Positions 25,506 through 34,937 are shown, counted from the first letter of the stretch. The stretch is DNA of 49,895 nt from an uncultured Lachnospiraceae bacterium (GCA_949840805.1 CATKXR010000034.1:1-49895), one strand, 5' to 3'. Notes: generated by a model from the letters alone, not told the origin. Translations and numbers: made by a program.

Positions 25506-25546
25506 GGCATCCGTTTCATTTTATGAGGACGGATGCCATCTTTTTT
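25506..25546 (+). terminator. Rho-independent terminator after beta-glucuronidase
   Basis: GGCATCCGT (25506-25514) pairs with ACGGATGCC (25529-25537), followed by ATCTTTTTT. Confidence 0.85.
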
Positions 25547-25718
25547 AAAGCTTTATTGCATTTCCTGTAAAGGGATGATTTTTTTCAAATTCAGAAGCTT
25601 CATAGCTGATTTCTTCAGGAGATTTTTTGTCAAAAAAATCCCTCTGCCATTTAGTATAGTCAAACTTTTCACGAATAATAATGGAAATAAACTGTTCAGC
25701 TTCAACAAATAGGATACC
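25545..25718 (-). pseudogene. Remnant related to the small PIN partner protein
   Basis: On the minus strand the frame reads HGILFVEAEQFISIIIREKF, then DYTKWQRDFFDKKSPEEISY, then HPFTGNAIKL and TAA at 25547-25545. It aligns over about 55 residues with the protein at 22551-22775 (AE-FI, FDYT-WQR, FDK, HP--G). The 5' third is missing, with an in-frame TGA just upstream, and no start or partner gene remains. It lies between the beta-glucuronidase terminator and a MITE. Confidence 0.65.
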
Positions 25719-25739
25719 ATGAATTCACGAAATTGCTTA

Positions 25740-25895
25740 GGAACTGTCTCAAAATAACTTACCATTAGTCCGCAGGATTTTTCTTCGAGAACACTGCTCA
25801 AAAATCAGGCGCATAGCGGGCTATGTAACTGATTTTTGAGCAGTGTTCTCGGAGAAAAAGACAAGGAATATGGTAAGTTATTTCGAGACAGTTCC
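25740..25895. mobile_element. 156-bp palindromic MITE, copy 2
   Basis: Same length and ends as copy 1 (GGAACTGTCTC and GAGACAGTTCC) but inserted in the opposite orientation. TTA flanks both sides (25737-25739 and 25896-25898). The right-hand TTA is the complement of the TAA stop codon of the regulator gene at 25896-27506, so insertion left the protein unchanged. Against copy 1 the differences come in pairs on opposite arms: GAGCACTG/CAGTGCTC versus GAACACTG/CAGTGTTC, and ATCACTTACC/GGTAAGTGAT versus ATAACTTACC/GGTAAGTTAT. Confidence 0.92.
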
Positions 25896-27506
25896 TTACT
25901 CACTTTTCCCCATCCGCGTCTGCATAAAATCCCTGGGGGACATCCCTTCCACCTTTTTAAACACCTTGCTGAAATAAAAAGCGCTCTCAAATCCCAGCCG
26001 GTCCGCCACCTCATAGATTTTCAGCCCCTCCTCCAAAAGCAGGGATTTGGCCAGGGCGATTTTTCTCTGGGTGATGTACTCGGAAAAGCCAATGCCGCAG
26101 TTTTTCTTGAAAAGGGCGCTTAGATAGTTGGGGCTTAATCCGAATACGGCGGCCACCTCATTTAAGGTCAGCCGGTCCTCGATATGGCTGTTGATATATT
26201 TTTGCACACTGGCAGCCACATGGTCCTTGTAGGTTTTGCGCTTGTTTTTCAGCACGTGGCAGAGACCGTCCCGCAGGGTATACAGCCATTTGGCGATCTG
26301 CAGCACGTCCTCCTGTTTGTAGAGGGAGCGATACCCTTCCGGGTAGGCAAGGAAGATCTCCTGAAGGGTGTCCTCTCCGTCCGGAAGGAGAGACAGGGCC
26401 AGGTAAAGGATGTTGCAGGTGCCGTCCATGGCCTGAAGGAACCGGTTGGGATAGGTGAGGAACAAATCAGCGATCTCTGTCAGGGTTTGGTAAAGAATCT
26501 CTGTGTCAAACTCCTCAAAAGCCTGGGTCAGGGCATTTTTGAACAGGGTGATGTTAAATGCGTTCCGGCAGGAATCCTCCCCGGAGCGGGAGAAGAAGAC
26601 TACCGGATTTTCACGGGCGGCAAGATTGAAAGCCTGGCGGGCTTCCTGGTAGGAGATGCTGATTTTTAAGGGGTCGTCCACCAGATTCCCGATTCCCACG
26701 GAGAGCCAGACATTAAAATAGTTATGGACCATGGAACAGGTGTTTTCCCAGGCATCTCGGATATTGCCGGGCTTCATGGAGGCAGCCGTGGGGAAGCGGT
26801 AAATGACGGCAAAGTGAATTTTGTCTAAGGAGATCACATGGCAGGACACGTTTTTTCCCAAAATCTCCCGGATCATCTGCAGGCTGCTGGAGTAGAGGTT
26901 CATCTGCTTGGCCAGGTCCATCTGTCGGGCAATATCGCTGTGAATTTCTCCGTGGGAAGCCAGATAGCATCCATCGGAAAAATCAAGGTGAAGATCCCGC
27001 GCCTGAATATCAAATTGCTCCCGGCTGTCAAAAAGGTTGTGCAAAAGACGCATGAAAAATTTGTCATAATAGCTCTGGAGCATAGGGCGTCCTGCGGTCT
27101 GCCTGTAGGCGTTGCTGGCTTTCAGCTCCTCTAAGCGTGTCAGCGCCCGGCGGACCGAGGCGCTTAAGGATTCTTCGTCCAGTTCCAGTTTGATCAGATA
27201 GTCCGTTACCTGGTAGGTCAGGGCTTCCTTGATCAGCGGAAATTCCTCATAGCTGGTGAGAATGATAAACAGGGGGAGGGAGCCCATTTCTTCCCTGCAG
27301 GTCCGGGCAAGCACAAGGCCGTCCATAATCGGCATTTTGATGTCCGTGATCACCAGCTCCGGCGAGTATTCCCGGATCATTTCAAGGGCCGACTGGCCAT
27401 TCATGGCAGTGCCGCATATTTCGATGCCGAAGTCTTCCCATCGGATCATGGACTTGATACCGATCAATACTAATGGTTCGTCATCTGCAATCAATAGTTT
27501 TATCAT
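25896..27506 (-). CDS. YesN-type response regulator with AraC DNA-binding domain
   Basis: A 536-residue regulator. Residues 1-120 form a receiver domain (LLIADDEPLV, phosphoacceptor Asp55 in VITDIKMPIMDG, IKLE). A long middle region resembles the YesN linker, and residues 430-536 carry two AraC helix-turn-helix motifs (LTLNEVAAVFGLSPNYLSAL and IYEVADRLGFESAFYFSKVF). It is encoded 88 bases downstream of the sensor kinase gene. Such pairs activate sugar ABC operons, here most likely the divergent one at 29732. The stop codon lies in the target duplication of MITE copy 2, so its transcript reads straight into that palindrome. Confidence 0.93.
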   Translation of the reverse strand: MIKLLIADDEPLVLIGIKSMIRWEDFGIEICGTAMNGQSALEMIREYSPELVITDIKMPIMDGLVLARTCREEMGSLPLFIILTSYEEFPLIKEALTYQVTDYLIKLELDEESLSASVRRALTRLEELKASNAYRQTAGRPMLQSYYDKFFMRLLHNLFDSREQFDIQARDLHLDFSDGCYLASHGEIHSDIARQMDLAKQMNLYSSSLQMIREILGKNVSCHVISLDKIHFAVIYRFPTAASMKPGNIRDAWENTCSMVHNYFNVWLSVGIGNLVDDPLKISISYQEARQAFNLAARENPVVFFSRSGEDSCRNAFNITLFKNALTQAFEEFDTEILYQTLTEIADLFLTYPNRFLQAMDGTCNILYLALSLLPDGEDTLQEIFLAYPEGYRSLYKQEDVLQIAKWLYTLRDGLCHVLKNKRKTYKDHVAASVQKYINSHIEDRLTLNEVAAVFGLSPNYLSALFKKNCGIGFSEYITQRKIALAKSLLLEEGLKIYEVADRLGFESAFYFSKVFKKVEGMSPRDFMQTRMGKSE

Positions 27507-27594
27507 GGTTTTTCCCCCTTGTTTTCCACTTGTTTTTCGTCCTGACTTTTCCGGGGTGTTGTCTCCGGAACATCGGTGAACAGCCCTGGGCCTT

Positions 27595-29463
27595 CTACGT
27601 CTTTTGAAGATCCGTCTTTTGGGGATCCTCGTGGAAAAAGCGGCAGGGCAGTGTGATGGTCATGGTGGTGTACTCACCCGGGCTGCTTTTGATGCGGATG
27701 CCGTATTCCTCCCCAAAATCGTACTGGATCCTCTGATGGACATTGCTGATGCCCACATGGCGGAAGAAATCTGCCTTGGAGCTTAAGTCTCCTTTCAACA
27801 CCTTTTCTATGGTTTCCTCACTCATCCCCACCCCGTTATCCGTGACGGAAATCTGCAAAAGCCTTTCCGATGCTTCCGGGGAGAGGATCTCTGCCTGAAT
27901 AAGAACTTTTCCTGCGCAGCCCTTGGGCTCGATCCCGTGGAACATGGCGTTTTCAATAATGGGCTGCAAAGTAAAGCGGTGAATCAGACATTGGTACAGT
28001 GCCGGCTCCTTTACCTGGCACTCCAGGGTGATATTGCCCCCGTAGCGGTATTTCTGAATCAGAAAATAGTCCTTTACCAGGGCCAGCTCCTCCTCCAGGG
28101 TAATATGGGCGGACGTACCCTTGGATACGTTTTTCATCAGGCGGGCCAGGGCGGTGGTCATCTCGGCAATGCCGGTGGCATTCTGGATGGTTGCCATCCA
28201 TTTGATGGAATTTAAGGTATTATAGAGGAAATGGGGATTGATCTGGCTTTGGAGAATCTGGTATTCCAGATCCTTTTTCTGTTTTTCGTCCTCCACCTTC
28301 TTCTCCATCAGTGTGACCACGTTTTCTGACATGCGGTTGATTCCGCACCCGATCCGTCCTAACTCGTCCTGCCATTCAATTGAAGGTTCCCGGGAAAAAT
28401 CTCCCTGGGAGATAGCGGTGATCTTATCTAAAATCTTCTGTACCGGGCGGTTGATGATCCGGTTCAGAAGAATATAGAGGGCGGCTCCGATCAGGCAGAC
28501 CGTAAGGGCGATGCCGGCCAAAAGGGCAAGATAGGTATGGCTCTGGGCCTGATATGCCTTTTCTGACAGAATCAGGGAAACGGACCACCCCTCCTGGCCA
28601 AGGGGGCAGGTGATCATGGTTCGGCGCTGACGGTCCCCGGTCTCGATTCTGTTTGCCATGGTTTTTTCGTTAAAGGCATGTCCTTTTATATTGGAGAGAA
28701 TCCGGTATTCAGGGGAGCGTATCTCCTGCAGGCGGTTGTCTCTCAGCCGGTAGGAGTGACTGCCTAAGTGAATGTAAAGCCAGGAGTCGGATTCTAAGGG
28801 AAAGGTCCTTAAAAAATCCAGAAATATATTTTGAGAAACCGACAGATAGCTCCAGCCAACCATCTTTGAGCCGTAGGGGCTCTGAATGGGGCGGATCACC
28901 GGAAGAATCAGGCTGCTGCCGGCAGGAACAAGAGGATCCTCCATCAGGCCTGCCCACTGATACTGATCGCTTTCCAGGGCGTCTGTGAAAAATTCCTCCT
29001 GGCAGAGCCGGTCAATATCTCCGGCCGTACCCGCGGCGGCGGTGTCGGAAATCTGTAAATAACAGCGGCCTCTGCCCGGACTGATGATCACCCGTGTCAG
29101 ATACTCCTGGGCATAGGTGTTGTGGTATTCCTCCTTGAGGCGGTCATAGGCATTGAGCGCGGTGATCCGCAGGCCGGAATCCGCCGAGGAGATGGAGGGC
29201 ATGCGGTCCTGGTCCTGAAAGGCCTCCAGATATCTGGCAATATCCATATTGGAGCAGCACCACTGATGAAAGCTTAAAATATTTTCCATGGCGGAGGAGA
29301 CATTGCCGGAAAATACCTGCAGGCTGTATTCTGCAGACTGAAGCTGGTTTTGCCTTAAAAAAGCCTGAAACAGGGAAAAGCATACGGATACGGTCAGGGT
29401 GGTGAGCGCAGCCGTGACTATGGCAGTGGTGAAAAGGATTTTGCTGCGGATGGTTTTGGGCAT
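27595..29463 (-). CDS. YesM-type sensor histidine kinase
   Basis: A 622-residue membrane kinase. An N-terminal helix (FTTAIVTAALTTLTVSVCF), an extracellular sensor of about 270 residues, a second helix (YLALLAGIALTVCLIGAALY) and HAMP (KILDKITAISQGDFSREP) come first. Then the His_kinase domain carries the phosphoacceptor in QINPHFLYN (about residue 413), with N box LQPIIENAMFHG and G box DNGVGMSEE. I chose the ATG at 29463 because AAAGGAGA precedes it; an upstream in-frame start adds 23 residues without a site. It probably senses an extracellular sugar or a binding protein. Confidence 0.93.
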   Translation of the reverse strand: MPKTIRSKILFTTAIVTAALTTLTVSVCFSLFQAFLRQNQLQSAEYSLQVFSGNVSSAMENILSFHQWCCSNMDIARYLEAFQDQDRMPSISSADSGLRITALNAYDRLKEEYHNTYAQEYLTRVIISPGRGRCYLQISDTAAAGTAGDIDRLCQEEFFTDALESDQYQWAGLMEDPLVPAGSSLILPVIRPIQSPYGSKMVGWSYLSVSQNIFLDFLRTFPLESDSWLYIHLGSHSYRLRDNRLQEIRSPEYRILSNIKGHAFNEKTMANRIETGDRQRRTMITCPLGQEGWSVSLILSEKAYQAQSHTYLALLAGIALTVCLIGAALYILLNRIINRPVQKILDKITAISQGDFSREPSIEWQDELGRIGCGINRMSENVVTLMEKKVEDEKQKKDLEYQILQSQINPHFLYNTLNSIKWMATIQNATGIAEMTTALARLMKNVSKGTSAHITLEEELALVKDYFLIQKYRYGGNITLECQVKEPALYQCLIHRFTLQPIIENAMFHGIEPKGCAGKVLIQAEILSPEASERLLQISVTDNGVGMSEETIEKVLKGDLSSKADFFRHVGISNVHQRIQYDFGEEYGIRIKSSPGEYTTMTITLPCRFFHEDPQKTDLQKT

Positions 29464-29552
29464 GAAAAAATCTCCTTTGGGACAGGTGTCTTTCTGTCTA
29501 TTAATCATATGCGCTTGCTCCTGTTTTGTCAAATGAATACAATCGTTAAAAA

Positions 29553-29563
29553 TTACCGGTTAC
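29553..29563. promoter_or_regulatory. Possible operator of the TAACCGGTTA type
   Basis: TTACCGGTTAC in the divergent region between kinase and binding-protein genes differs at one position from the perfect palindrome in the triple operator at 1606. It could let the LacI-family repressor influence the second importer. One 9-base match in 50 kb can also be chance. Confidence 0.3.
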
Positions 29564-29649
29564 AAGTAAAAATTACATCTTTTCCCTGATGTTTCGTGAT
29601 TGTTGTTGGGAAATAAGAAAAAATGGAAGTATTTTTGGTAAAAAATCCA

Positions 29650-29678
29650 TTCAGAAATCAAGAGAGGCCTTTTATAAT
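29650..29678 (+). promoter_or_regulatory. Promoter of the glycosaminoglycan ABC operon
   Basis: A perfect TATAAT at 29673-29678 is preceded 17 bases upstream only by a poor -35 box (TTCAGA). A weak -35 with good -10 fits activation by the YesN-type regulator. Confidence 0.55.
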
Positions 29679-29731
29679 GGTCCTATGATTAAAAAATGCA
29701 CAAGGAACGGTGCGGGCGAGGAGGAAAAGAT

Positions 29732-31105
29732 ATGAAGAAAAAACGTTTGGCAAGTCTTTTGACGGTGGCAGCCATGGCGGGAAGCCTGGCGGCCTGCGGC
29801 GGAAACAGCGGTGGAAACAACGGGGGCGGCGCTGCTGGCGGAGCCGGCGGGGCTGCACAAGGTGCAGATGGCGGAGCCACAACGGCGGCGGAAACCGTGG
29901 TGGCCGCAGAAGGGCAGACCGTCCTCAAGTGGTCTATCTGGGATAAGGATCTGACCCTCTATTATAAGCCGCTGATCGAGGAGTTTGAGAAGCAGAATCC
30001 GGATTTGAAGATTGAGATGGTGGATCTGGGAAGTTCTGATTATCAGACCGTGCTGGGGACCCAGCTGACCGGCTCCGGCTCTGACTTTGATATTGTCACC
30101 ATCAAGGATGTACCTGGCTATACCACATTGGTAAACAAGGGCGTCCTGGAGCCGTTAGATGAGTTTATCGCCGGGGACGGAGTGGATCTGGGGGCTTACA
30201 AGGGATTGACAGATCAGATTCTGGTGGACGGCAAGCTGTATGAGCTGCCCTTTAGAAGTGATTTCTGGGTGCTGTATTACAATAAGGATGTTTTTGACGC
30301 GGCAGGTGTGGCTTATCCCACCAATGACATGACCTTTGAGGATTATGATGCACTGGCCAGGCAGCTTACCGTGGACACCCCCGGACAGGAAGTTTACGGG
30401 GCTCATTATCACACCTGGAGAAGCGCGGTGCAGCTCTTCGGCATTCTGGACGGAAAGAACACCATTTTAGACGGCAGCTATGATTTCTTAAAGCCTTACT
30501 ATGAGCTGGTGTTGGCCGAGCAGGAGGACGGGGTGTGTCAGGATTATGCTACCTTAAAGACTTCCAACCTTCATTATTCAGGGGCCTTTTCCCAGGGGAA
30601 CGTGGCCATGATGAATATGGGAACCTGGTTTTTGTCCACCCTGGCGGAGAAGATCAAATCCGGGGAATATACGGACTGCACCAACTGGGGCATTGTGAAA
30701 TATCCTCATGCCGATGGCGTGGAGCCTGGTTCCACACTGGCTACCATCACGGCGCTGTCCATTCCGGCCAACGCGCCTCACAAAGAGGATGCCTGGAAAT
30801 TCGTGAAGTTCGTCTGCGGCGAGGAGGGAGCAGAGATTCTGGCCTCTACCGGCAACATTCCGGCCCTGATGACGGATGATATTGCGGGGATGATCTCTGC
30901 CATGGAAGGCTTTCCGGAGGACGAGAGCAGCAAGGAGGCCCTGCAGACAGCCAATCTGTACCTGGAAATGCCGGTGAGCAACAAGAGTTCGGAGATTGAG
31001 ATTGTGTTAAATGAGGCTCACGATAATATCATGACCGGAAACTCCACCATTGATGAGGGGATTGCGGACATGAATGAGAAGGTGAGCGCGGTTCTGGCTC
31101 AGTAA
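29732..31105 (+). CDS. ABC transporter substrate-binding lipoprotein (uronide/glycosaminoglycan locus)
   Basis: A 457-residue lipoprotein with lipobox SLAAC (Cys22) followed by a Gly/Asn/Ala-rich linker of about 35 residues. The family 1 solute-binding body shows VLKWSIWDKDLTLYYKPLIE, YELPFRSDFWVLYYNKDVFD and NVAMMNMGTWFLSTL. It is divergent from the kinase and regulator genes and is followed by two permeases, GH88 and a lyase. It therefore probably captures short uronic-acid-containing oligosaccharides. GAGGAGGAAAAGAT precedes the ATG at 29732. Confidence 0.9.
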   Translation: MKKKRLASLLTVAAMAGSLAACGGNSGGNNGGGAAGGAGGAAQGADGGATTAAETVVAAEGQTVLKWSIWDKDLTLYYKPLIEEFEKQNPDLKIEMVDLGSSDYQTVLGTQLTGSGSDFDIVTIKDVPGYTTLVNKGVLEPLDEFIAGDGVDLGAYKGLTDQILVDGKLYELPFRSDFWVLYYNKDVFDAAGVAYPTNDMTFEDYDALARQLTVDTPGQEVYGAHYHTWRSAVQLFGILDGKNTILDGSYDFLKPYYELVLAEQEDGVCQDYATLKTSNLHYSGAFSQGNVAMMNMGTWFLSTLAEKIKSGEYTDCTNWGIVKYPHADGVEPGSTLATITALSIPANAPHKEDAWKFVKFVCGEEGAEILASTGNIPALMTDDIAGMISAMEGFPEDESSKEALQTANLYLEMPVSNKSSEIEIVLNEAHDNIMTGNSTIDEGIADMNEKVSAVLAQ

Positions 31106-31446
31106 AAAGGATTGCCCGAAAGAAGGCAGGGGTCGAGAGACGCCTGCCTTCTTAAAAGAAATCGGGCAGCGGTGAGGGGAGAGGCAATTGACATTGGTAC
31201 GGAACCGTTTAGAAATAGATATGGAAAAGAAATTTGGCAAAACAATATAAAAAGAATCCGGCCGGATGCCAGGGATGAGGATACCCCGGAGAATCTGCAA
31301 AATCTGCTGCAAAGCGCAGACAGGTAAAGCATGAGAAATATAGCACGGGAGCTGAAGAGTGAGAAATAAGCCCGGCGAATCAGATAGGGGAAAATCGGGC
31401 ATGGGTGAGTGAGATATGGGCAAATGGCGGAAGAAAGGCAGGTATT
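31106..31446 (+). other. Binding protein-permease intergenic region with hairpin
   Basis: A hairpin at 31119-31153 (AAGAAGGCAGG with CCTGCCTTCTT, loop GGTCGAGAGACG) lies just after the binding-protein stop, without a strong U-run. Such hairpins commonly protect the abundant binding-protein message and reduce downstream expression. The rest of the 341 bases shows a short open frame (31112-31327) without ribosome binding site or recognisable protein, so I see no gene. Confidence 0.55.
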
Positions 31447-32520
31447 ATGGGAAACACAAAGACAATCGACCCTGCTGTGGTGCAGAAAAAGCTGCAGGTG
31501 TTAGAGCCGCGTCTGGCGGAGCTTTTGCGGCAGGCGGAAGCGGAGACGGATCCAAAGAAAAAGCTGAGGCTGGGAAAGCAGGCAGACCGGACGCGGGACA
31601 AAATACGTCAGGCAAAGACCGGCGAGCGGTTCAGCCGTCAGATGAAGCGGGATATGGTGGCGTATTCCTTCATTGCTCCCAACTTTATCGGATTTGCAGT
31701 CTTTACCTTAGGGCCGGTGATTTTTGCGTTTGTGCTGGCATTCTTAAGATGGGACGGCAACAATCCCATGGAGTTTGCCGGTCTGGGGAATTTTGCCCTG
31801 ATGTTTGGAAACAAGCGTTTTCTGGCAGCTCTGCGCAATACGGTGGTATACTGTATCGCTACCGTGCCACTGACTTTGGCGGCGGCCCTGACGCTCGCGG
31901 TGCTGTTAAACCAGAAGATCAAGGGCAGGAACTTTTTCAGGACGGTCAGTTTTTTCCCTTATGTGGCGTCTCTGGTGGCAGTGGCGGCGGTCTGGAACAT
32001 GCTGTTCTCTCCGGCCAAAAGCGGTCCTGTGAACATGATTCTTTATAATCTGGGGGTGGCGGCCAAAAGCCTGCCCAAGTGGTCTGCTGACAAGAACTGG
32101 GTAATGTTTACGGTGGTCCTGTTTTCCGTGTGGAAGAACATGGGGTATTATATGGTGATCTACCTGGCAGGGCTTCAGGGAATCAACGGGGAGCTCTACG
32201 AGGCCTGTGGGCTGGACGGGGCCAACACCTGGCAGCGGTTCTGGTACATCACGCTGCCTCAGCTTCGGCCTACCACCTTCTTCGTGACCATAATGCTGAC
32301 CATCAACTGCTTCAAGGTCTATGACATTGTGTACATGCTGGCCGGCGGCAATACGGGAGTGTTGAACGAATCTGCTATTGTGCTGGTATATCACATCTAC
32401 GAAGAAGCATTCCGCAACTGGAACCTGGGTTATGCAAGCGCCTGTGCCATGGTGCTGTTTTTGATGGTGTTAGCCATTACCCTGGTACAATTCCGCGGGG
32501 AAAAGAAATATGCCAATTAG
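31447..32520 (+). CDS. ABC transporter permease, MalF/UgpA type, with long N-terminal extension
   Basis: A 357-residue permease, about 60 longer than the relative at 3108. The extra N-terminal part (residues 1-65) is charged and probably helical (LAELLRQAEAETDPKKKLRL, DRTRDKIRQAK) and should lie in the cytoplasm before the first helix (SFIAPNFIGFAVFTLGPVIF). The EAA loop is YEACGLDGANTWQRFWYITL. The ATG at 31447 is the first with a plausible site (GAAAGGCAGGTATT); an in-frame GTG at 31405 adds 14 codons. It pairs with the permease 13 bases downstream. Confidence 0.88.
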   Translation: MGNTKTIDPAVVQKKLQVLEPRLAELLRQAEAETDPKKKLRLGKQADRTRDKIRQAKTGERFSRQMKRDMVAYSFIAPNFIGFAVFTLGPVIFAFVLAFLRWDGNNPMEFAGLGNFALMFGNKRFLAALRNTVVYCIATVPLTLAAALTLAVLLNQKIKGRNFFRTVSFFPYVASLVAVAAVWNMLFSPAKSGPVNMILYNLGVAAKSLPKWSADKNWVMFTVVLFSVWKNMGYYMVIYLAGLQGINGELYEACGLDGANTWQRFWYITLPQLRPTTFFVTIMLTINCFKVYDIVYMLAGGNTGVLNESAIVLVYHIYEEAFRNWNLGYASACAMVLFLMVLAITLVQFRGEKKYAN

Positions 32521-32533
32521 GGAGGAGCCGTAA

Positions 32534-33370
32534 ATGAAGATTAAGAATACGAAAACAAGAACCTTGTGGGTGATTCTCTATGTGGTATTGATTGCCCTGG
32601 CTCTGGTGATGCTGGTGCCCTTTGTGTGGATGCTGTCTGCGTCCTTTAAGCTGGATAAGGATGTGTTTATCTTTCCGATTCAGTGGATCCCCAAAAATCC
32701 CCGGTGGCAGAATTATGTGGACATCTGGAGCCGGATTCCGCTGATGACCTTTGTGCTGAATACGGTGAAGCTGACGTTGATTGTGACTTTTCTGCAGCTT
32801 TTGACCAGCAGCTTTGCGGCTTATGCTTTTGCCAAGCTGGATTTTAAAGGGAAGGATCTGTTGTTTCTGGCTTATATTGCCACCATTGCGGTGCCTTGGC
32901 AGGTTTACATGGTGCCTCAGTTTATGATGATGCGGTCCATGGGGCTGGCGGATACGCACCTGGCGATTATCTTTCTGCAGGCTTTCTCGGCTTTCGGGGT
33001 GTTTATGATGAAGCAGTTCTATGAGGGGATTCCCACGGAGCTGTGCGAGGCAGCCAGGATTGACGGGATGACGGAGTATCAGATCTGGTATAAAATTATG
33101 CTTCCGCTGTCGAAGCCGTCTTTGTCTACGTTGACAATCTTTACTTTTGTGAACACGTGGAATGATTTTCTTGGTCCGTTGATTTATCTGACTACGGAGT
33201 CTAAGAAGACGCTGCAGCTTGGGCTTAGGATGTTTATCAGCCAGTTCGGGTCGGAGTATGGGCTGATTATGGCGGCTTCGGTGTTGAGCCTGATTCCGGT
33301 GCTGATTGTGTTTTTGTCGCTGCAGAAGTATTTTGTGGAAGGTGTGGCGGCTTCGGGGGTGAAGGGATAA
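32534..33370 (+). CDS. ABC transporter permease, MalG/UgpE type
   Basis: A 278-residue six-helix permease with the EAA loop CEAARIDGMTEYQIWYKIML, the following proline (PLSKPS) and the family tail QKYFVEGVAASGVKG. GGGAGGAGCCGTAA precedes the ATG. Again no ATPase gene lies nearby. Between 33371 and 33617 the plus strand is strikingly G-rich and I see no gene. Confidence 0.9.
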   Translation: MKIKNTKTRTLWVILYVVLIALALVMLVPFVWMLSASFKLDKDVFIFPIQWIPKNPRWQNYVDIWSRIPLMTFVLNTVKLTLIVTFLQLLTSSFAAYAFAKLDFKGKDLLFLAYIATIAVPWQVYMVPQFMMMRSMGLADTHLAIIFLQAFSAFGVFMMKQFYEGIPTELCEAARIDGMTEYQIWYKIMLPLSKPSLSTLTIFTFVNTWNDFLGPLIYLTTESKKTLQLGLRMFISQFGSEYGLIMAASVLSLIPVLIVFLSLQKYFVEGVAASGVKG

Positions 33371-33617
33371 AGGGGATGTTTTGCCGGGTCTGAAGCGGGG
33401 GAGGGCTTTGGATCCGGTGATTTTTTGGGAGGTTATGCAAAAGGGTCGCAGAGAGGGGACGCAGCCTTGGGGAGGGGAGTCGGGAGTGTCAGGGGATGAG
33501 GACAGGGGCCGGCTCCGGGTTTCGGAACGGCTGCTGTTTGTTGGCTGGGGGTGGGATTGGGATAATTGATTTTTTGAATTGGGTGATGATGTGATGGAAA
33601 GGAGGTTAAGGAGATTT

Positions 33618-34799
33618 ATGAGCTGGATTGGGAAAGAGGAATTGATGGGGAAGCGGGGGATTTTGGAGGGGGAGGTGAAGGTGGCGCTGGATCGGGCGGC
33701 GGAGCTGGTGGCCGGGAATCTTAAGGAGTTTACGGGGCGTTTTCCTAAGGCTTACAGTGAGAACGGATTTTATGCGGCTACGGAGAATGTGGACTGGACT
33801 ACCGGGTTCTGGACGGGGGAGGTGTGGCTGGCTTATGAGCATACGGGGAGAAGGGAGCTTTTGGAGGCGGGGAAGGTGCAGATGGACAGCTTTCTGGAGC
33901 GGATTGAGCAAAAGAGGGATGTGGAGACCCATGATCTGGGGTTTTTGTATTCGCCTTCCTGTGTGGCGGGATATAAGCTGACGGGAAGCCCGGTGGGACG
34001 CAAGGCGGCTTTGATGGCGGCGAAGGAGCTGACGGGACGGTTTCATGAGAAGGGGGAGTTTATTCAGGCGTGGGGGCCTTTGGGGGCGCCGGATAATTAT
34101 CGGCTGATTATTGACTGTCTTTTGAATCTTCCCTTGCTTTACTGGGCGGCTGGGGAGACGGGGGAGGAGCGGTACCGGCAGGTGGCGGAGAGGCATATTC
34201 ACACGGCGCTTTCTCTGGTGATCCGGGAGGATTTTTCCACCTGGCATACTTTTTTCTTTGACCGGGAGACCGGGGCGCCGGATCATGGGGCTACCTGTCA
34301 GGGATATCGGGACGGGTCGGCCTGGGCCAGAGGCCAGGCATGGGGAGTGTATGGGACGGCTATTGGCTACCGGTATACGAGGAGACAGGAGTATATTCCA
34401 CTGTTTGAGGGGGTGACGGATTATTTTCTGAGCCATCTGCCAAAGGACCTGGTGCCTTTTTGGGATCTGGAGTTTGGGGATGGGGACGAACAGCCTAAAG
34501 ATTCTTCCTCGGCGGCTATTGCGGCCTGTGGGATGCTGGAGATGGCTAAATATCTGGAGGGAGAGCGGGGGGAATATTACCGGGGGATGGCCGGGCGATT
34601 GGTGAAGGCCCTAACGGAGCATTGTGCGGTGAAGGATCCGGCGATGTCCAACGGGCTGCTGCTTCATAGTACCTATTCCAATCATTCGCCTTATAATACA
34701 TGCAATCATTATGGGGTGGATGAGTGCAATATCTGGGGGGATTATTTTTATATGGAGGCTTTGACCCGATTGTATAAGGAGTGGCAAGTGTACTGGTAA
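33618..34799 (+). CDS. Unsaturated glucuronyl hydrolase (GH88)
   Basis: A 393-residue (alpha/alpha)6-barrel enzyme that hydrates the 4,5-unsaturated uronic acid left by polysaccharide lyases and so opens the sugar. Family landmarks are NVDWTTGFWTGEVWLAYE, the first acidic site ETHDLGFLY, the second Asp in APDNYRLIIDCLLNLPLLYW, DGSAWARGQAWGVYG and SSSAAIAACGMLEM. No signal peptide, so cytoplasmic. I prefer the ATG at 33618 after AAGGAGGTTAAGGAGATTT; ATGs at 33579 and 33594 lack sites. Codons rich in GGG set it apart from its neighbours. It would act on products of the adjacent lyase. Confidence 0.9.
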   Translation: MSWIGKEELMGKRGILEGEVKVALDRAAELVAGNLKEFTGRFPKAYSENGFYAATENVDWTTGFWTGEVWLAYEHTGRRELLEAGKVQMDSFLERIEQKRDVETHDLGFLYSPSCVAGYKLTGSPVGRKAALMAAKELTGRFHEKGEFIQAWGPLGAPDNYRLIIDCLLNLPLLYWAAGETGEERYRQVAERHIHTALSLVIREDFSTWHTFFFDRETGAPDHGATCQGYRDGSAWARGQAWGVYGTAIGYRYTRRQEYIPLFEGVTDYFLSHLPKDLVPFWDLEFGDGDEQPKDSSSAAIAACGMLEMAKYLEGERGEYYRGMAGRLVKALTEHCAVKDPAMSNGLLLHSTYSNHSPYNTCNHYGVDECNIWGDYFYMEALTRLYKEWQVYW

Positions 34800-34937
34800 A
34801 GGCGGCAGACAGGAAATGTTTTGCAAGGAAAGGGTCAGATTGGCAGGCGTGCAGGGGACGCTGGCAGCAGGTAATGGATTTATTGAAATTTGGATAATGC
34901 TGTGGTAAGTGTGGCAGCAGGGCAGGAAGGGAGAGAA

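Noticed and set aside
31112..31327. 71-codon frame after the binding-protein gene
   Set aside because: Its start lies inside the hairpin, there is no ribosome site, and the translation has no recognisable features.
33381..33569. 62-codon frame between permease and GH88
   Set aside because: No ribosome binding site, Gly/Trp/Arg-rich translation in a G-rich spacer.
33606..34436. 276-codon minus-strand frame opposite GH88
   Set aside because: Mirror of the strongly G-rich GH88 gene; translation is Pro/Arg/Leu-rich and has no recognisable domain.
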